This document shows, one piece after another, positions 9,090 through 17,556 of a stretch of 64,000 nucleotides of DNA. The translations under genes were made by a program, and so were the position numbers. Source of the DNA: a marine gamma proteobacterium HTCC2080 (lineage in GTDB: Bacteria; Pseudomonadota; Gammaproteobacteria; Pseudomonadales; Halieaceae); NCBI GenBank assembly GCA_000169115.1, contig AAVV01000007.1, positions 124,001-188,000 on the forward strand, written 5' to 3'. A model generated the notes under the pieces. It worked only from the letters and a program-made list of their open reading frames with translations. It was not told the origin of the DNA and ran no database searches. Positions within the stretch are counted from its first letter, which is position 1. Every line of letters begins with the position of its first letter.

Positions 9090-11069
9090 ATGCTCAACGT
9101 TCATCCCAACCTTTTAGATCAGCAGCGGTATACCTCTTGGCCACTCGCGCTTACCGCCTTCATCCTCTGTGTCATTTTGGTAGGCGCCACTCAGGTCTAC
9201 GCCGAAGGTGACGCTGCCGTCCTGTCTTCAACAGACGAGATGCAGGCTGGCAACGAATTTAACGACCGCAGTGCTCTCGCGGGGGCTGCGCTCTACGACA
9301 CCCACTGTGCTACCTGCCACCTTGGTCAAGTCTACAAAGCACCGCATCAAACCTGGCTGGAAATGATGTCCCAAAAAGCCCTCTATAAGACCATGGTAGA
9401 AGGAATTATGGTGCCTCAAGCCGCCAAACTTTCGCAGCAGCAGAAAATCGATGTTATTGAGTATCTCACGTCCAAGCGCTATAAAACGGCAGCTAAGGCC
9501 TTGCAACCAAGCAACCTTTGTACGGGAGAAGCGTCAGCTTTTGCACAATGGAACAAGCAAGAGATCACCGGCTGGGGGCGAGATACCTCACGCTTTGTTC
9601 CCGATACGGTTGCAGGTCTAAACAAAGCCGATCTTCCTAAACTGCGACTCAAGTGGAGCTTCGGTTATGCAGGGGCGTTTAGAGCACGCTCGCAGCCGAC
9701 AATAGCAATGGGGGCCATCTACACCGGCAGCCAGGACGGTACGGTCTATGCGCTTGATCTCGAAACAGGCTGCGTCCGTTGGTCGTTCTCAGCCAGTGCA
9801 GAGGTGCGCACTGGCGTTGTTTTGGGTCAACACGGTAGCACGCGTCCCCTGGCGTTCTTTGGCGACATCATTGCTAACCTATACGCTGTCGACGCACTGA
9901 CCGGAGAGTTAGTTTGGAAAATCAGCGCTGATGATCACCCTAGCGCAACACTCACCGGCACACCCGCTTACCATGAGGGTGTACTTTACGCGCCCGTGTC
10001 ATCACTAGAGGTCACCGCCGCTGCAGATCCGAACTACCCCTGCTGCACCTTTAGGGGCAAGGTTATGGCGATAGATGCCAGCTCGGGAGCCTCGCAATGG
10101 GAAAGCTATACCGTCCCTGATCCAGCAAGCAAGCAAGGCGTGACCAGCGTTGGTACCGCCATACTCGCCCCATCGGGAGCCCCAGTGTGGAACAGCCCCA
10201 CACTAGACCCCGACAACAACCGCCTGTTCTTCGGCTCAGGGGAAAATTATTCATCCCCAGCAGATGGTAATAGTGATGCCATTTTCGCAGTTCGTATGGA
10301 CACCGGAGAACGGCTTTGGACTCGCCAAATTTTTTCAGGAGATGCTTGGAACGTCGCCTGCATGATGTCCGTCAACCATCCGAATTGCCCCCCCGAACTG
10401 GGACCAGACTACGATTTGGGCTCTAGTCCATTACTCGTCGAAGTGCCGGGTGCCGAGGATTTCATTGTCGCTGGACATAAAGACGGCACCGTCATTGCCT
10501 ACGATGCCGCCACCGGGGCAAACCGTCAGTGGGTGACCAAAGTTGGACGAGGCAGCATCCAAGGTGGCGTTCATTTTGGCATGGCCGCTGAGGGCGCGCG
10601 GGTTTACGCGCCCATCAATGATATGAACGACACACGCAACGGCGAATACTTAGATCCCGCATTGGCCCGCCCAGGTGTTCACGCTATTAACGCACAAGAC
10701 GGCGCCGTGTTATGGAGTCATGTACAAGAAAACACCTGCGAAGAAGACCGCCCGCTGTGTGATCCAGGCGTCTCTGCTCCACTCACCGCACTGACAGGTG
10801 CAGTTATCGCTGGGCATCTGGATGGGCACCTCCGCGCCTACGATGGCGAAACCGGTGAAGTTATCTGGGACTACGATACTAAGCAGGATTTAGACACCGT
10901 CAACGGCGTTGCCGCATCGGGCGGTGGCATGAGTGGTGCAGGAGTTGCCGTTGCCCAGGGTCACGTTGTGGTCAACTCGGGTTATGGACTCTACTTTCAT
11001 GAACCAGGAAACGCACTGTTGGTTTTTGCGGTAGACAGCAGCCCAAAATTGACCGCAAAAAGTGACTGA
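9090..11069 (+). CDS. Periplasmic cytochrome c-PQQ dehydrogenase (polyvinyl-alcohol-dehydrogenase type)
   Basis: A 659-residue secreted quinohemoprotein. The frame is open back to 8952, but ATG 9090 follows GAGAGGA and gives a clean signal/anchor segment (residues about 17-38). A cytochrome c domain follows, with CATCH at 73-77 and probable axial Met107 in GIMVPQ. An eight-bladed PQQ beta-propeller comes next, containing repeated YALDLETG/AIDAQDG blade motifs. A vicinal Cys-Cys pair in NYPCCTFRG is the disulfide that sits over PQQ in quinoprotein alcohol dehydrogenases. An N-terminal heme domain with this pattern is the arrangement of PVA dehydrogenase. It likely oxidises a secondary or polymeric alcohol and passes electrons to the respiratory chain. 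Confidence 0.9.
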   Translation: MLNVHPNLLDQQRYTSWPLALTAFILCVILVGATQVYAEGDAAVLSSTDEMQAGNEFNDRSALAGAALYDTHCATCHLGQVYKAPHQTWLEMMSQKALYKTMVEGIMVPQAAKLSQQQKIDVIEYLTSKRYKTAAKALQPSNLCTGEASAFAQWNKQEITGWGRDTSRFVPDTVAGLNKADLPKLRLKWSFGYAGAFRARSQPTIAMGAIYTGSQDGTVYALDLETGCVRWSFSASAEVRTGVVLGQHGSTRPLAFFGDIIANLYAVDALTGELVWKISADDHPSATLTGTPAYHEGVLYAPVSSLEVTAAADPNYPCCTFRGKVMAIDASSGASQWESYTVPDPASKQGVTSVGTAILAPSGAPVWNSPTLDPDNNRLFFGSGENYSSPADGNSDAIFAVRMDTGERLWTRQIFSGDAWNVACMMSVNHPNCPPELGPDYDLGSSPLLVEVPGAEDFIVAGHKDGTVIAYDAATGANRQWVTKVGRGSIQGGVHFGMAAEGARVYAPINDMNDTRNGEYLDPALARPGVHAINAQDGAVLWSHVQENTCEEDRPLCDPGVSAPLTALTGAVIAGHLDGHLRAYDGETGEVIWDYDTKQDLDTVNGVAASGGGMSGAGVAVAQGHVVVNSGYGLYFHEPGNALLVFAVDSSPKLTAKSD

Positions 11070-11274
11070 TAAACAGAGCAGTTCAAGTCAATGAGCGCTA
11101 AAAGCCAACAGCTCTTTAAGCCCAGCAGAAAGCTGATCGGCTAGCTTTCGGTGTATTGTTAGCGAAACCTTTTGATCTGCGATTTAAACCATCGCTCCTA
11201 TCATAGCGGTACAACTGAAGGCTGAAATGAAGCCGTGGGGGTTAATAGCCTGGCAGTAACGCTGGTGTAAAAAA

Positions 11275-11290
11275 GCCGGCAGATGCCGGC
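11275..11290. terminator. Bidirectional intrinsic terminator
   Basis: A perfect GCCGGC-AGAT-GCCGGC hairpin flanked by a run of A on the left (GTAAAAAA) and TTATTTT on the right. It terminates both the PQQ dehydrogenase (plus) and the LLM-ending operon (minus). The rest of the 249-bp gap shows nothing else recognisable. Confidence 0.85.
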
Positions 11291-11318
11291 TTATTTTGAT
11301 GCTCTACAACGCCGAAGA

Positions 11319-12323
11319 CTAGCCTTTCAATCGGGGCAGCACCTTCTCAGCGATATAGTTCAAACGGCGATTTCCTGACTCTACGCTTTCTCCGGGAAAC
11401 TGAGCCCAAAAGTGAATATCTGAGATCATAGGATACGTTTCAATCATAGCTGAGAGTTTTTCGACGGCCATGTCAGCATCCCAAAGTTCATATAAGCCAT
11501 TATCAATCGCAGACCTCGCATCAGGGAACAAAGGCGTCTGATCTGGTGGCCCAAAAGCGCCCCAACGGATGTATTCGTTTGACTGATAAAGCACGTGCTC
11601 TCCCACGTTAGCAGCCTCAGCCTCAGGATCTTCAGCGATTATCGCCCAGCACCCTAGGATAATATTGCCCTCTTCCGGCGACTTACCATTATTTTTAAGC
11701 GCTTCTACATACACATCCATACCAATCCCACCGGTACAGAGGAAGCCATCGGCAATTCGTGCCGCTCGATCAATAGCCGGGGGCGCCATGCCGCCGAGTA
11801 AAATCTTAGGAGCCCGCTTGGGAGTCGGTGTTATACAGAGATCCCCCACACTAAAGCGTTTGCCTTCAAAGTTGACCGGCTCACCTGACCACGCGCGACG
11901 TAAAATTTCAATGCCCTCCTCCACGAGGCTAGGGCGATGTGAAATTTTGCGGCCAAACTGTTCAAACTCTAACTGTCGGTAACCAATACCCACGCCAAGA
12001 TCGAAACGGCCTCCGGTCATAAGCGAGAGTGTTGCAGCATCTTCAGCGATTCGCACCGGATCGGCAATGGGCAACAGCATCAGATTGGTGCCCAGCTTCA
12101 TGTGCTTTGTTCTAGCACCAATTGCGGCGTGAATCATGAGTGGTGACGGCGTGTAACCGTCGTCGCAAAAATGATGCTCAGTCAACCAAACTGAATCAAA
12201 GCCCATACCCTCTGCAGCAACAATCTGATCCAATCGCTCCTCGTAAAACAGCTCAAAATCGATTTGCCAAGGCTTGGGATTACGAAAGTCGTACCACAGT
12301 CCGAAATCTACTTGGTTAGTCAT
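11319..12323 (-). CDS. LLM-class (luciferase-like) FMN- or F420-dependent oxidoreductase
   Basis: A 334-residue TIM-barrel protein of the bacterial-luciferase-like superfamily. Signatures are SVWLTEHHF (about 45-53), KLGTNLMLLPIADPVRIAEDAATLS, GRFDLGVGIGYRQLEFEQFG, and RAPKILLGGMAPPAIDRAARIADGF. Members use either reduced FMN with oxygen (monooxygenases) or coenzyme F420 (hydride transfer), and the motif set alone does not decide which. Because the window carries a full F420 pathway 16 kb away, an F420-linked reaction is plausible but inferred. It is the last gene of the six-gene operon under the 17.3-kb palindrome and ends just before a strong terminator. Confidence 0.85.
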   Translation of the reverse strand: MTNQVDFGLWYDFRNPKPWQIDFELFYEERLDQIVAAEGMGFDSVWLTEHHFCDDGYTPSPLMIHAAIGARTKHMKLGTNLMLLPIADPVRIAEDAATLSLMTGGRFDLGVGIGYRQLEFEQFGRKISHRPSLVEEGIEILRRAWSGEPVNFEGKRFSVGDLCITPTPKRAPKILLGGMAPPAIDRAARIADGFLCTGGIGMDVYVEALKNNGKSPEEGNIILGCWAIIAEDPEAEAANVGEHVLYQSNEYIRWGAFGPPDQTPLFPDARSAIDNGLYELWDADMAVEKLSAMIETYPMISDIHFWAQFPGESVESGNRRLNYIAEKVLPRLKG

Positions 12324-12337
12324 TAAAACTCCCTGAT

Positions 12338-13141
12338 CTAATTGGATTCTACAAAGCGAATAAGGCTTTCAAGATAAGCCTCACGTTCTTCAATAAACGG
12401 CGCGTGACCACTCTCTGGAAACTCGACCCCCTCGGCCTTGGGATGATTCTCAGCCACCCAACGGGATATTTCCGGAGCGACAAAGCCATCTTGCCCGCAG
12501 ATATACGAGAGGATGGGGATATCCAGTTCAGCCATAATGTCGCGTTGATCGAGATGGGCCAACTCACCTAAGGTTGACGATGCGCGGGCAGCCGAACCTA
12601 TAAAAGTGTCGCCCATCCAAGTGAGCAACGCATCAGACACTGGCTTGGCAGTGACCGCATGAGCTAGACCTGCCAGAAACGTCACACGATCCGCATTCAT
12701 TGCTTCTACAATTCCCACCACATCTTCAGCCTTACCGCCTAACGCCAAGTCGGGCTTTTGCGTATAAATCGGACTGGCACCCGCCGTTAGAATTAACGCC
12801 GCACAACGCGCCCCCAGAGAATGAGCCGCTCGTGTTGCTACAGCTCCGCCCAAAGACCAGCCGTTGAGGTAGACCGTGCTAAGCGCCAGTGAATCAACAA
12901 GTGACACAACATCGGATGCAATTGCATCAATGCTCAAATCCGCAAAGTCATGATCGGAGCGACCGCAACCCCGATGGTCAATAGTGATTACACGCAAACC
13001 TGCGTCCAGGAGCGGAATAAGCACGCTATCCCAGGTACGACCACTCATACCCCAACCATGGATCAGTATTAGAGCCTTGTCTCCTGAGCCCACATCTTCA
13101 AAGTATATGGACTTGTCTCCGTCGACATTTAATCGTGCCAT
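12338..13141 (-). CDS. Alpha/beta hydrolase
   Basis: A 267-residue alpha/beta-hydrolase-fold enzyme. The oxyanion-hole motif is LIHGWGMSGRTWD (about 26-38), the nucleophile elbow is GWSLGG (Ser near 97), and the acid/base region ends in ESGHAPFIEE with the catalytic His near 246. The size and the HGWGMSGRTWD start resemble BioH-like carboxylesterases and lactone or meta-cleavage-type hydrolases. No signal peptide is seen. It lies 2 nt downstream of the TetR gene and 14 nt before the LLM gene. In this setting it may open a lactone or ester made by a monooxygenase, or cleave a thioester. Confidence 0.88.
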   Translation of the reverse strand: MARLNVDGDKSIYFEDVGSGDKALILIHGWGMSGRTWDSVLIPLLDAGLRVITIDHRGCGRSDHDFADLSIDAIASDVVSLVDSLALSTVYLNGWSLGGAVATRAAHSLGARCAALILTAGASPIYTQKPDLALGGKAEDVVGIVEAMNADRVTFLAGLAHAVTAKPVSDALLTWMGDTFIGSAARASSTLGELAHLDQRDIMAELDIPILSYICGQDGFVAPEISRWVAENHPKAEGVEFPESGHAPFIEEREAYLESLIRFVESN

Positions 13142-13143
13142 GG

Positions 13144-13806
13144 CTAGTGCCTCGCGTTGATTACATAAAAGGTCAGCATATTTTCGAGGTACTCGAAAAA
13201 TGCGTCAAGATCCAGAGCATCCGCCGCTACTACCCATTGATAGATAGCACCAAACATCATCGAACAATAAACCCCAGCTAATTGCTGGCAATCGATGTCT
13301 GCACTGAAGTCACCCGCCTCAACTCCCTGCTCTAACCAGTTGGAGACGTCACGTCGGTAAATTTTGTGGTGATGGGCGAGGCTCGCACGAATGTCGGAGG
13401 CTTCCCCTAGGGACTCGTACCAAAGAATATACATCGCTCGCAAATACCCTGACTCGGCACGAAAAATATCCCGCTGCGCATGAATGGCACAGCGCAAGGC
13501 ATCTAATCCAGATTTACCCTTGATGTATTCGGCTATGTGCTGCTTCCAAATATCATCAAACTTATCGAATAGCTCCAACCAAAGACCATCTTTGGAACCG
13601 AAGCGATAACTCGCTAAACCTCGACTATAGCCGGCATGCTCGCCAATGTCCTTGAGGGTTGTTTTTGCGGTACCACGTTCGTTAATCAACTCAATAGCCG
13701 CTTCAAACATTTTTTTGTCAGACTGGGCACTGCGCTCTGCCTGCTTGTTCTTAGCCCCCGATGGGTCTGTGGAACTCGCGCCTACAACATTTTTATTCAT
13801 GGACAA
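13144..13806 (-). CDS. TetR-family transcriptional regulator
   Basis: A 220-residue TetR regulator. An N-terminal helix-turn-helix (TTLKDIGEHAGYSRGLASYRF, about 50-70) follows a charged low-complexity tail. The C-terminal ligand-binding part is divergent, as is usual. It lies in the middle of the catabolic operon (30 nt after the ligase gene and 2 nt before the hydrolase), so it is probably co-transcribed and self-regulating. The best operator candidate is the perfect palindrome at 17297-17321 upstream of the operon. Acyl-CoA thioesters or pathway intermediates are common inducers for such regulators (family knowledge). Confidence 0.92.
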   Translation of the reverse strand: MSMNKNVVGASSTDPSGAKNKQAERSAQSDKKMFEAAIELINERGTAKTTLKDIGEHAGYSRGLASYRFGSKDGLWLELFDKFDDIWKQHIAEYIKGKSGLDALRCAIHAQRDIFRAESGYLRAMYILWYESLGEASDIRASLAHHHKIYRRDVSNWLEQGVEAGDFSADIDCQQLAGVYCSMMFGAIYQWVVAADALDLDAFFEYLENMLTFYVINARH

Positions 13807-13836
13807 AATGTCCCTATTATTTCCTGGCTCATACGC

Positions 13837-15474
13837 TCAATCACGACAAACCTCGATGGTTAATTGATTGTCACTATGCTCTGAACGAAGCTGCTTTTTA
13901 TCGAGCTTCCCCACGCTAGTTTTAGGCAAACCAGAGACGAAAGACCAGTATTCGGGAACCCAAAATTTTGCCACTCGATCTTGCAAAAATCTCCTGATCT
14001 GTATTGCGGTCGCCGGTTGATCCGCTGTCAGCACAACGACCGCGAGGGGCCGCTCCTGCCATCGTTCATCAGCAATACCAATGACCCCAACTTCGGCCAC
14101 CCCGGGAGTTTGTAATATGGCATCCTCGAGATCAACCGACGATATCCATTCGCCGCCAGACTTAATGACATCCTTCATGCGATCAGTAAGCTGGACGTAC
14201 CCCTGAGGATTAATATGTCCCACATCCCCCGTTCTCAACCAACCGTCTGAGGTAAAGGCATCGCTTTCAATATCAAGGTAACTCCCGGTCACCCAGGCAC
14301 CACGCAACTGCAGCTCACCTACAGTTTGCCCATCTTCGGGCAGGCGCTGGTCAGATTCGTCAACGACGCGTACGCTCATTCCGGGAACCGGTCGGCCACT
14401 TTTCATGCGCCACTGTGTTTCTGGAGTATCGACTAAATCTTTTGGTGGATGTGACAACACACACATTGGACTTGTCTCAGTCATTCCCCAGCCCTGAATC
14501 ACAGGCACTCCCCAGCGATCTCGGGCGCCCTCAATCATGGACGATGGCACGGCAGATCCACCACAAACCAAGGCTCGAAAGGAACCCATATGCTCCTCAG
14601 TGAGTGACTCATCCCGGAGCAGATCGCCCAAAATCGTCGGTACCATAGCGGTCAGTGTCGGTTGTGATGCCAGGATCATAGTTTTTAAATGTTCGAGCTG
14701 CGTGTGGGGGCCGGGCATGATCATATCGGCACCCGACATCCAGCCACTGTAAGGAAAGCCCCAGGCATTGGCATGAAACATTGCGGGCAACATCAGAATG
14801 GTGTCGCGCTCCTGCACACCAAAACTATCTACAGATCGCGATGCCAAAGCATGGAGGTAGGTCGTCTTATGACTGTAAACAACGCCCTTAGGATTACCGG
14901 TGGTACCACTGGTGTAGCAAATACCGGCCGCTTGCGTCTCTGGAGTTTCAGGCCAGTCGTAATGGCACTCTTGATGCTCAAGAAGGCCGTCCAGACTGAC
15001 AATTCGCTCATCGTCCAACCCACCCTGAGGGTTGCAAACAATGATGTGCCTAACGCCTGGAATGTGATCAAGCACTGGCCGAAACTGCGCTTCCAGACGA
15101 CCGTCTACAAAGATACAACGATCGTTCGCATGGTTAATAATGTAAGCAATCTGATCTGCAGCAAGGCGACAGTTGAGCGTATGGAGAACTGCCCCCATAC
15201 CAGGAGCAGCAAGGTAGATACCTAGGTGGTTTACACCATTCCAGAGAAACGTTCCGACGCGATCTCCACTGCCTACGCCCAATGCCGCCAGGCCATTGGC
15301 CAACCGACCCGCTAGTAACTCTACTTCCTTGTAGGACCACCAATGAAGGGACTCACCGTCATAATCAGCGACACGGCTGCTAGCAAAATGTCGAGCTCCA
15401 AACTCAAAAAGAGTCCCCACTCCCAAAGGGGTATGCATCATTGTGCTCAGCATACTGGGCTCATTTATTGACAT
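13837..15474 (-). CDS. Fatty-acid/aryl-CoA ligase (AMP-dependent)
   Basis: A 545-residue ANL ligase of the FadD/AlkK-like medium- to long-chain type. Motifs are CYTSGTTGNPKGVVYSH (about 184-200), GWGMTETSP, DGWLRTGDVG, DRMKDVIKSGGEWIS, and the catalytic lysine in KTSVGKLDKK (about Lys523). The full set indicates an active adenylating enzyme. It follows the APH-type kinase gene by 8 nt in the same operon. It probably activates a free acid that the kinase and acyl-CoA dehydrogenase then act upon. A different substrate range from the ligase at 832-2421 is likely, as the two are only distantly similar. Confidence 0.92.
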   Translation of the reverse strand: MSINEPSMLSTMMHTPLGVGTLFEFGARHFASSRVADYDGESLHWWSYKEVELLAGRLANGLAALGVGSGDRVGTFLWNGVNHLGIYLAAPGMGAVLHTLNCRLAADQIAYIINHANDRCIFVDGRLEAQFRPVLDHIPGVRHIIVCNPQGGLDDERIVSLDGLLEHQECHYDWPETPETQAAGICYTSGTTGNPKGVVYSHKTTYLHALASRSVDSFGVQERDTILMLPAMFHANAWGFPYSGWMSGADMIMPGPHTQLEHLKTMILASQPTLTAMVPTILGDLLRDESLTEEHMGSFRALVCGGSAVPSSMIEGARDRWGVPVIQGWGMTETSPMCVLSHPPKDLVDTPETQWRMKSGRPVPGMSVRVVDESDQRLPEDGQTVGELQLRGAWVTGSYLDIESDAFTSDGWLRTGDVGHINPQGYVQLTDRMKDVIKSGGEWISSVDLEDAILQTPGVAEVGVIGIADERWQERPLAVVVLTADQPATAIQIRRFLQDRVAKFWVPEYWSFVSGLPKTSVGKLDKKQLRSEHSDNQLTIEVCRD

Positions 15475-15482
15475 CGCAACAA

Positions 15483-16505
15483 CTACCAGTTTCCGGCTGC
15501 GGCCTGCTCGGCCTCAGCTAATAATGCAGGAACATCGTGCTCAAGCCCTGCTGCGTAAGGCGTATCAACTTTACCCTGCACGTAGAGACCGTATGCACCC
15601 TCAACAATAGCTCCCAGCCTCCAAGCTGCTAGCGCAATGTAATAGCCCATTGCATCGGTTGAGCGCCCCGTTGCATCGGACCAAACTGCAGCCAAGTGCC
15701 TACGATCGACAACACCGGCTACTCTAGAGATCCCCTGCAAATGAGCGAATGCCGGCGGTTTCGACGCTCGCTTGTCACCCCAAAATAATAGCGCTAGCGC
15801 CACATCCATTGCCGGATCGCCTACAGTTGCCAGCTCCCAATCAATAATGGCTTTGATCTCCGGAGTTTCAGTACTCACCAATGTGTTGTCGAGGTGGTAA
15901 TCACCGTGAATCAGCGACGGGCGCTCTGTCTCGGGCATATTGCTCTGCAGCCACGAACCTAATTCAAAGAACAAAGGAAGCTCTCTCACAGACTGGTCCT
16001 TGCGAACTGCTATCCAGCGCTCTACTTGGCGGCTAACGAAATTATCAGGGCGCCCTAAGGTCGACAGATCCTCATTAGGCCAAGCAATGCTGTGCACGTC
16101 AGACAGCTGCCGCATCATGTCCTCACCCAACGCATTGGCCGCACTGATTGGATCCCAATCTGGGTTGGGAAGCGTCTCAGTAACCGAGCGACCATCGATC
16201 CATTCTTGAACTAAAAAAGAGCGTCCCATCACGTTGAGATCTTCACACCAGGCCAGTAATTTAGGTGCTTTTACAACACCCTGCACAAGCTTTAGGACCT
16301 TAGACTCCCGCTCAATACCTCTTGCAGAATTGGGCGAGATAGCCTCATCAGGCGTTGTCCTGACAACGCAAGATTGCTCATGGGACGAAAAATGCCATGT
16401 TAGATTTGAGTTGCCACCGCTCAATGGCCCCAGAAATTGAACACCAGACCAATTAAGGTTTTCTTCAAGCCAGCGACAAACGGCATCCTGAGGCGTAGTA
16501 CTCAT
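15483..16505 (-). CDS. APH-type kinase (LvaA/ACAD10-like phosphotransferase family)
   Basis: A 340-residue aminoglycoside-phosphotransferase-fold kinase. It contains the catalytic loop HGDYHLDN (Asp base, Asn for Mg) and the metal-binding DWELATVGDPAMD. ATG 16505 was chosen over an upstream in-frame codon because it creates the classical 4-nt overlap with the upstream SDR stop. In aerobic bacteria, members next to acyl-CoA dehydrogenases are not antibiotic kinases. LvaA of Pseudomonas and human ACAD10/11 phosphorylate the 4-hydroxyl of acyl-CoAs before elimination. The neighbouring ligase, SDR and divergent acyl-CoA dehydrogenase fit that chemistry. Substrate specificity is inferred, not seen. 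Confidence 0.88.
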   Translation of the reverse strand: MSTTPQDAVCRWLEENLNWSGVQFLGPLSGGNSNLTWHFSSHEQSCVVRTTPDEAISPNSARGIERESKVLKLVQGVVKAPKLLAWCEDLNVMGRSFLVQEWIDGRSVTETLPNPDWDPISAANALGEDMMRQLSDVHSIAWPNEDLSTLGRPDNFVSRQVERWIAVRKDQSVRELPLFFELGSWLQSNMPETERPSLIHGDYHLDNTLVSTETPEIKAIIDWELATVGDPAMDVALALLFWGDKRASKPPAFAHLQGISRVAGVVDRRHLAAVWSDATGRSTDAMGYYIALAAWRLGAIVEGAYGLYVQGKVDTPYAAGLEHDVPALLAEAEQAAAGNW

Positions 16506-17248
16506 GGACTCACAACCCCAAAGCTGCACATGAGTCCGCCATCAACCGGCACCGTGGCACCTGTCATGTAGCGACTTTGGGTGACCCAATAAACGACCTC
16601 AGCAACCTCCCTGTCCTGGCCCAGTCTGCCCATAGGAATCTTGGCTTTCATATTATCCATCGCCGCATCAGTCAGGCCCGATGTCATGTCAGTCAATACC
16701 AGACCCGGAATAACAAGATTGACCGTTATCCCCTGCTTAGCCATTTCAATCGCGAGAGCATTGGTCATTCCGGAAAGGCCCGCCTTCGACGAAGCGTAAG
16801 CTACGTCTCCCGGAAAACCGCGAAACCCCACGACAGCACCAATATTGATAATGCTAGAACCCGACCCCATGTGAGGCTTAGCAGCTCTAATCATATTGAG
16901 AGCCCCGGTAAGATTAACGTTGAGCACAGTTTGCCAATCCTCGGGACTGAGCCGTTCCACTTTACCGCCACGATGTACCCCAGCGTTATTAACCACGACA
17001 TCGATACGTCCGAATGTAGCAATGGTCTCGTCCACCGCACTTTGAGCAGCGGCAACGTCACTCACGTCAGCCTGAATCGCTATGGCACCTAGACCAAGAC
17101 GGCCAGCCGTGCTTATCGCCTCTTCACCTCGGGCAATCACTACCACCCGGCACCCCTGCTCGTGAGCTCGAGCGGCGATTGCAGCCCCTATACCTCGGGA
17201 CGCGCCAGTGATCAGCCATACCGGTTGATTGCTAGGGTCACCGCTCAT
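16502..17248 (-). CDS. Short-chain dehydrogenase/reductase (FabG-like)
   Basis: A 248-residue classical SDR with TGASRGIGAAIAARA near residue 14, VNNAGVHRGG, the catalytic Ser in SSIINIGAV, and YASSKAGLSGM (YxxxK). It is the first gene of the six-gene minus-strand operon and overlaps the kinase gene by 4 nt. Its promoter region is shared with the divergent acyl-CoA dehydrogenase and carries the large palindrome. Likely role: NAD(P)-dependent redox of a hydroxyacyl-CoA or alcohol. Confidence 0.9.
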   Translation of the reverse strand: MSGDPSNQPVWLITGASRGIGAAIAARAHEQGCRVVVIARGEEAISTAGRLGLGAIAIQADVSDVAAAQSAVDETIATFGRIDVVVNNAGVHRGGKVERLSPEDWQTVLNVNLTGALNMIRAAKPHMGSGSSIINIGAVVGFRGFPGDVAYASSKAGLSGMTNALAIEMAKQGITVNLVIPGLVLTDMTSGLTDAAMDNMKAKIPMGRLGQDREVAEVVYWVTQSRYMTGATVPVDGGLMCSFGVVSP

Positions 17249-17296
17249 TTTCTTTCTCCAATTCCAACGCTATGGTGTTTTCAAGTTCTGATTGGG

Positions 17297-17321
17297 TTAA
17301 ACTTGTTCGGAACAAGTTTAA
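17297..17321. promoter_or_regulatory. Perfect 12-bp-arm palindrome, probable TetR operator
   Basis: Arms TTAAACTTGTTC and GAACAAGTTTAA are separated by a single G with no mismatch. It lies 48 bp upstream of the SDR start (minus) and 235 bp upstream of the acyl-CoA dehydrogenase (plus). The core can be written ACTTG-N7-CAAGT, a pattern repeated at 33647-33663. The TetR encoded within the operon is the natural candidate to bind it (inference). Confidence 0.75.
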
Positions 17322-17419
17322 ACTAGCTAGGAACTTTAACAACCCCATTGAGTGCAGCAAATTCTTCGCAGGAGCCTGTAGAGCCTGCCAAGAAACCCTA
17401 TCGCAGGGACTGATGCACA

Positions 17420-17440
17420 TTGCTTGTTTGCGTTAAGCAA
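17420..17440. promoter_or_regulatory. Second inverted repeat in the divergent 17.25-17.56 kb region
   Basis: TTGCTT and AAGCAA arms enclose 9 nt. The segment GCTTGTTTG-N5-AGCAAG recurs almost exactly at 28023-28045. The 308-bp intergenic region holds this repeat and the palindrome at 17297, and no gene. No clear sigma-70 hexamers were picked out. It may be a second operator serving the plus-strand acyl-CoA dehydrogenase. Confidence 0.45.
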
Positions 17441-17556
17441 GTCTACACTTATCATTACATAACTCGGGCCCGGCCGCACCTTCGAACTGCAGACACCCCT
17501 CTGTAAACCAAAAAGAGAAAAACCGGGCTTAACACGCCAGATTTAGGAGAGTACCC

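Noticed and set aside
15483-16505. Antibiotic (aminoglycoside) phosphotransferase
   Set aside because: The fold is shared, but the context of CoA ligase, SDR and acyl-CoA dehydrogenase fits the hydroxyacyl-CoA kinase group instead.
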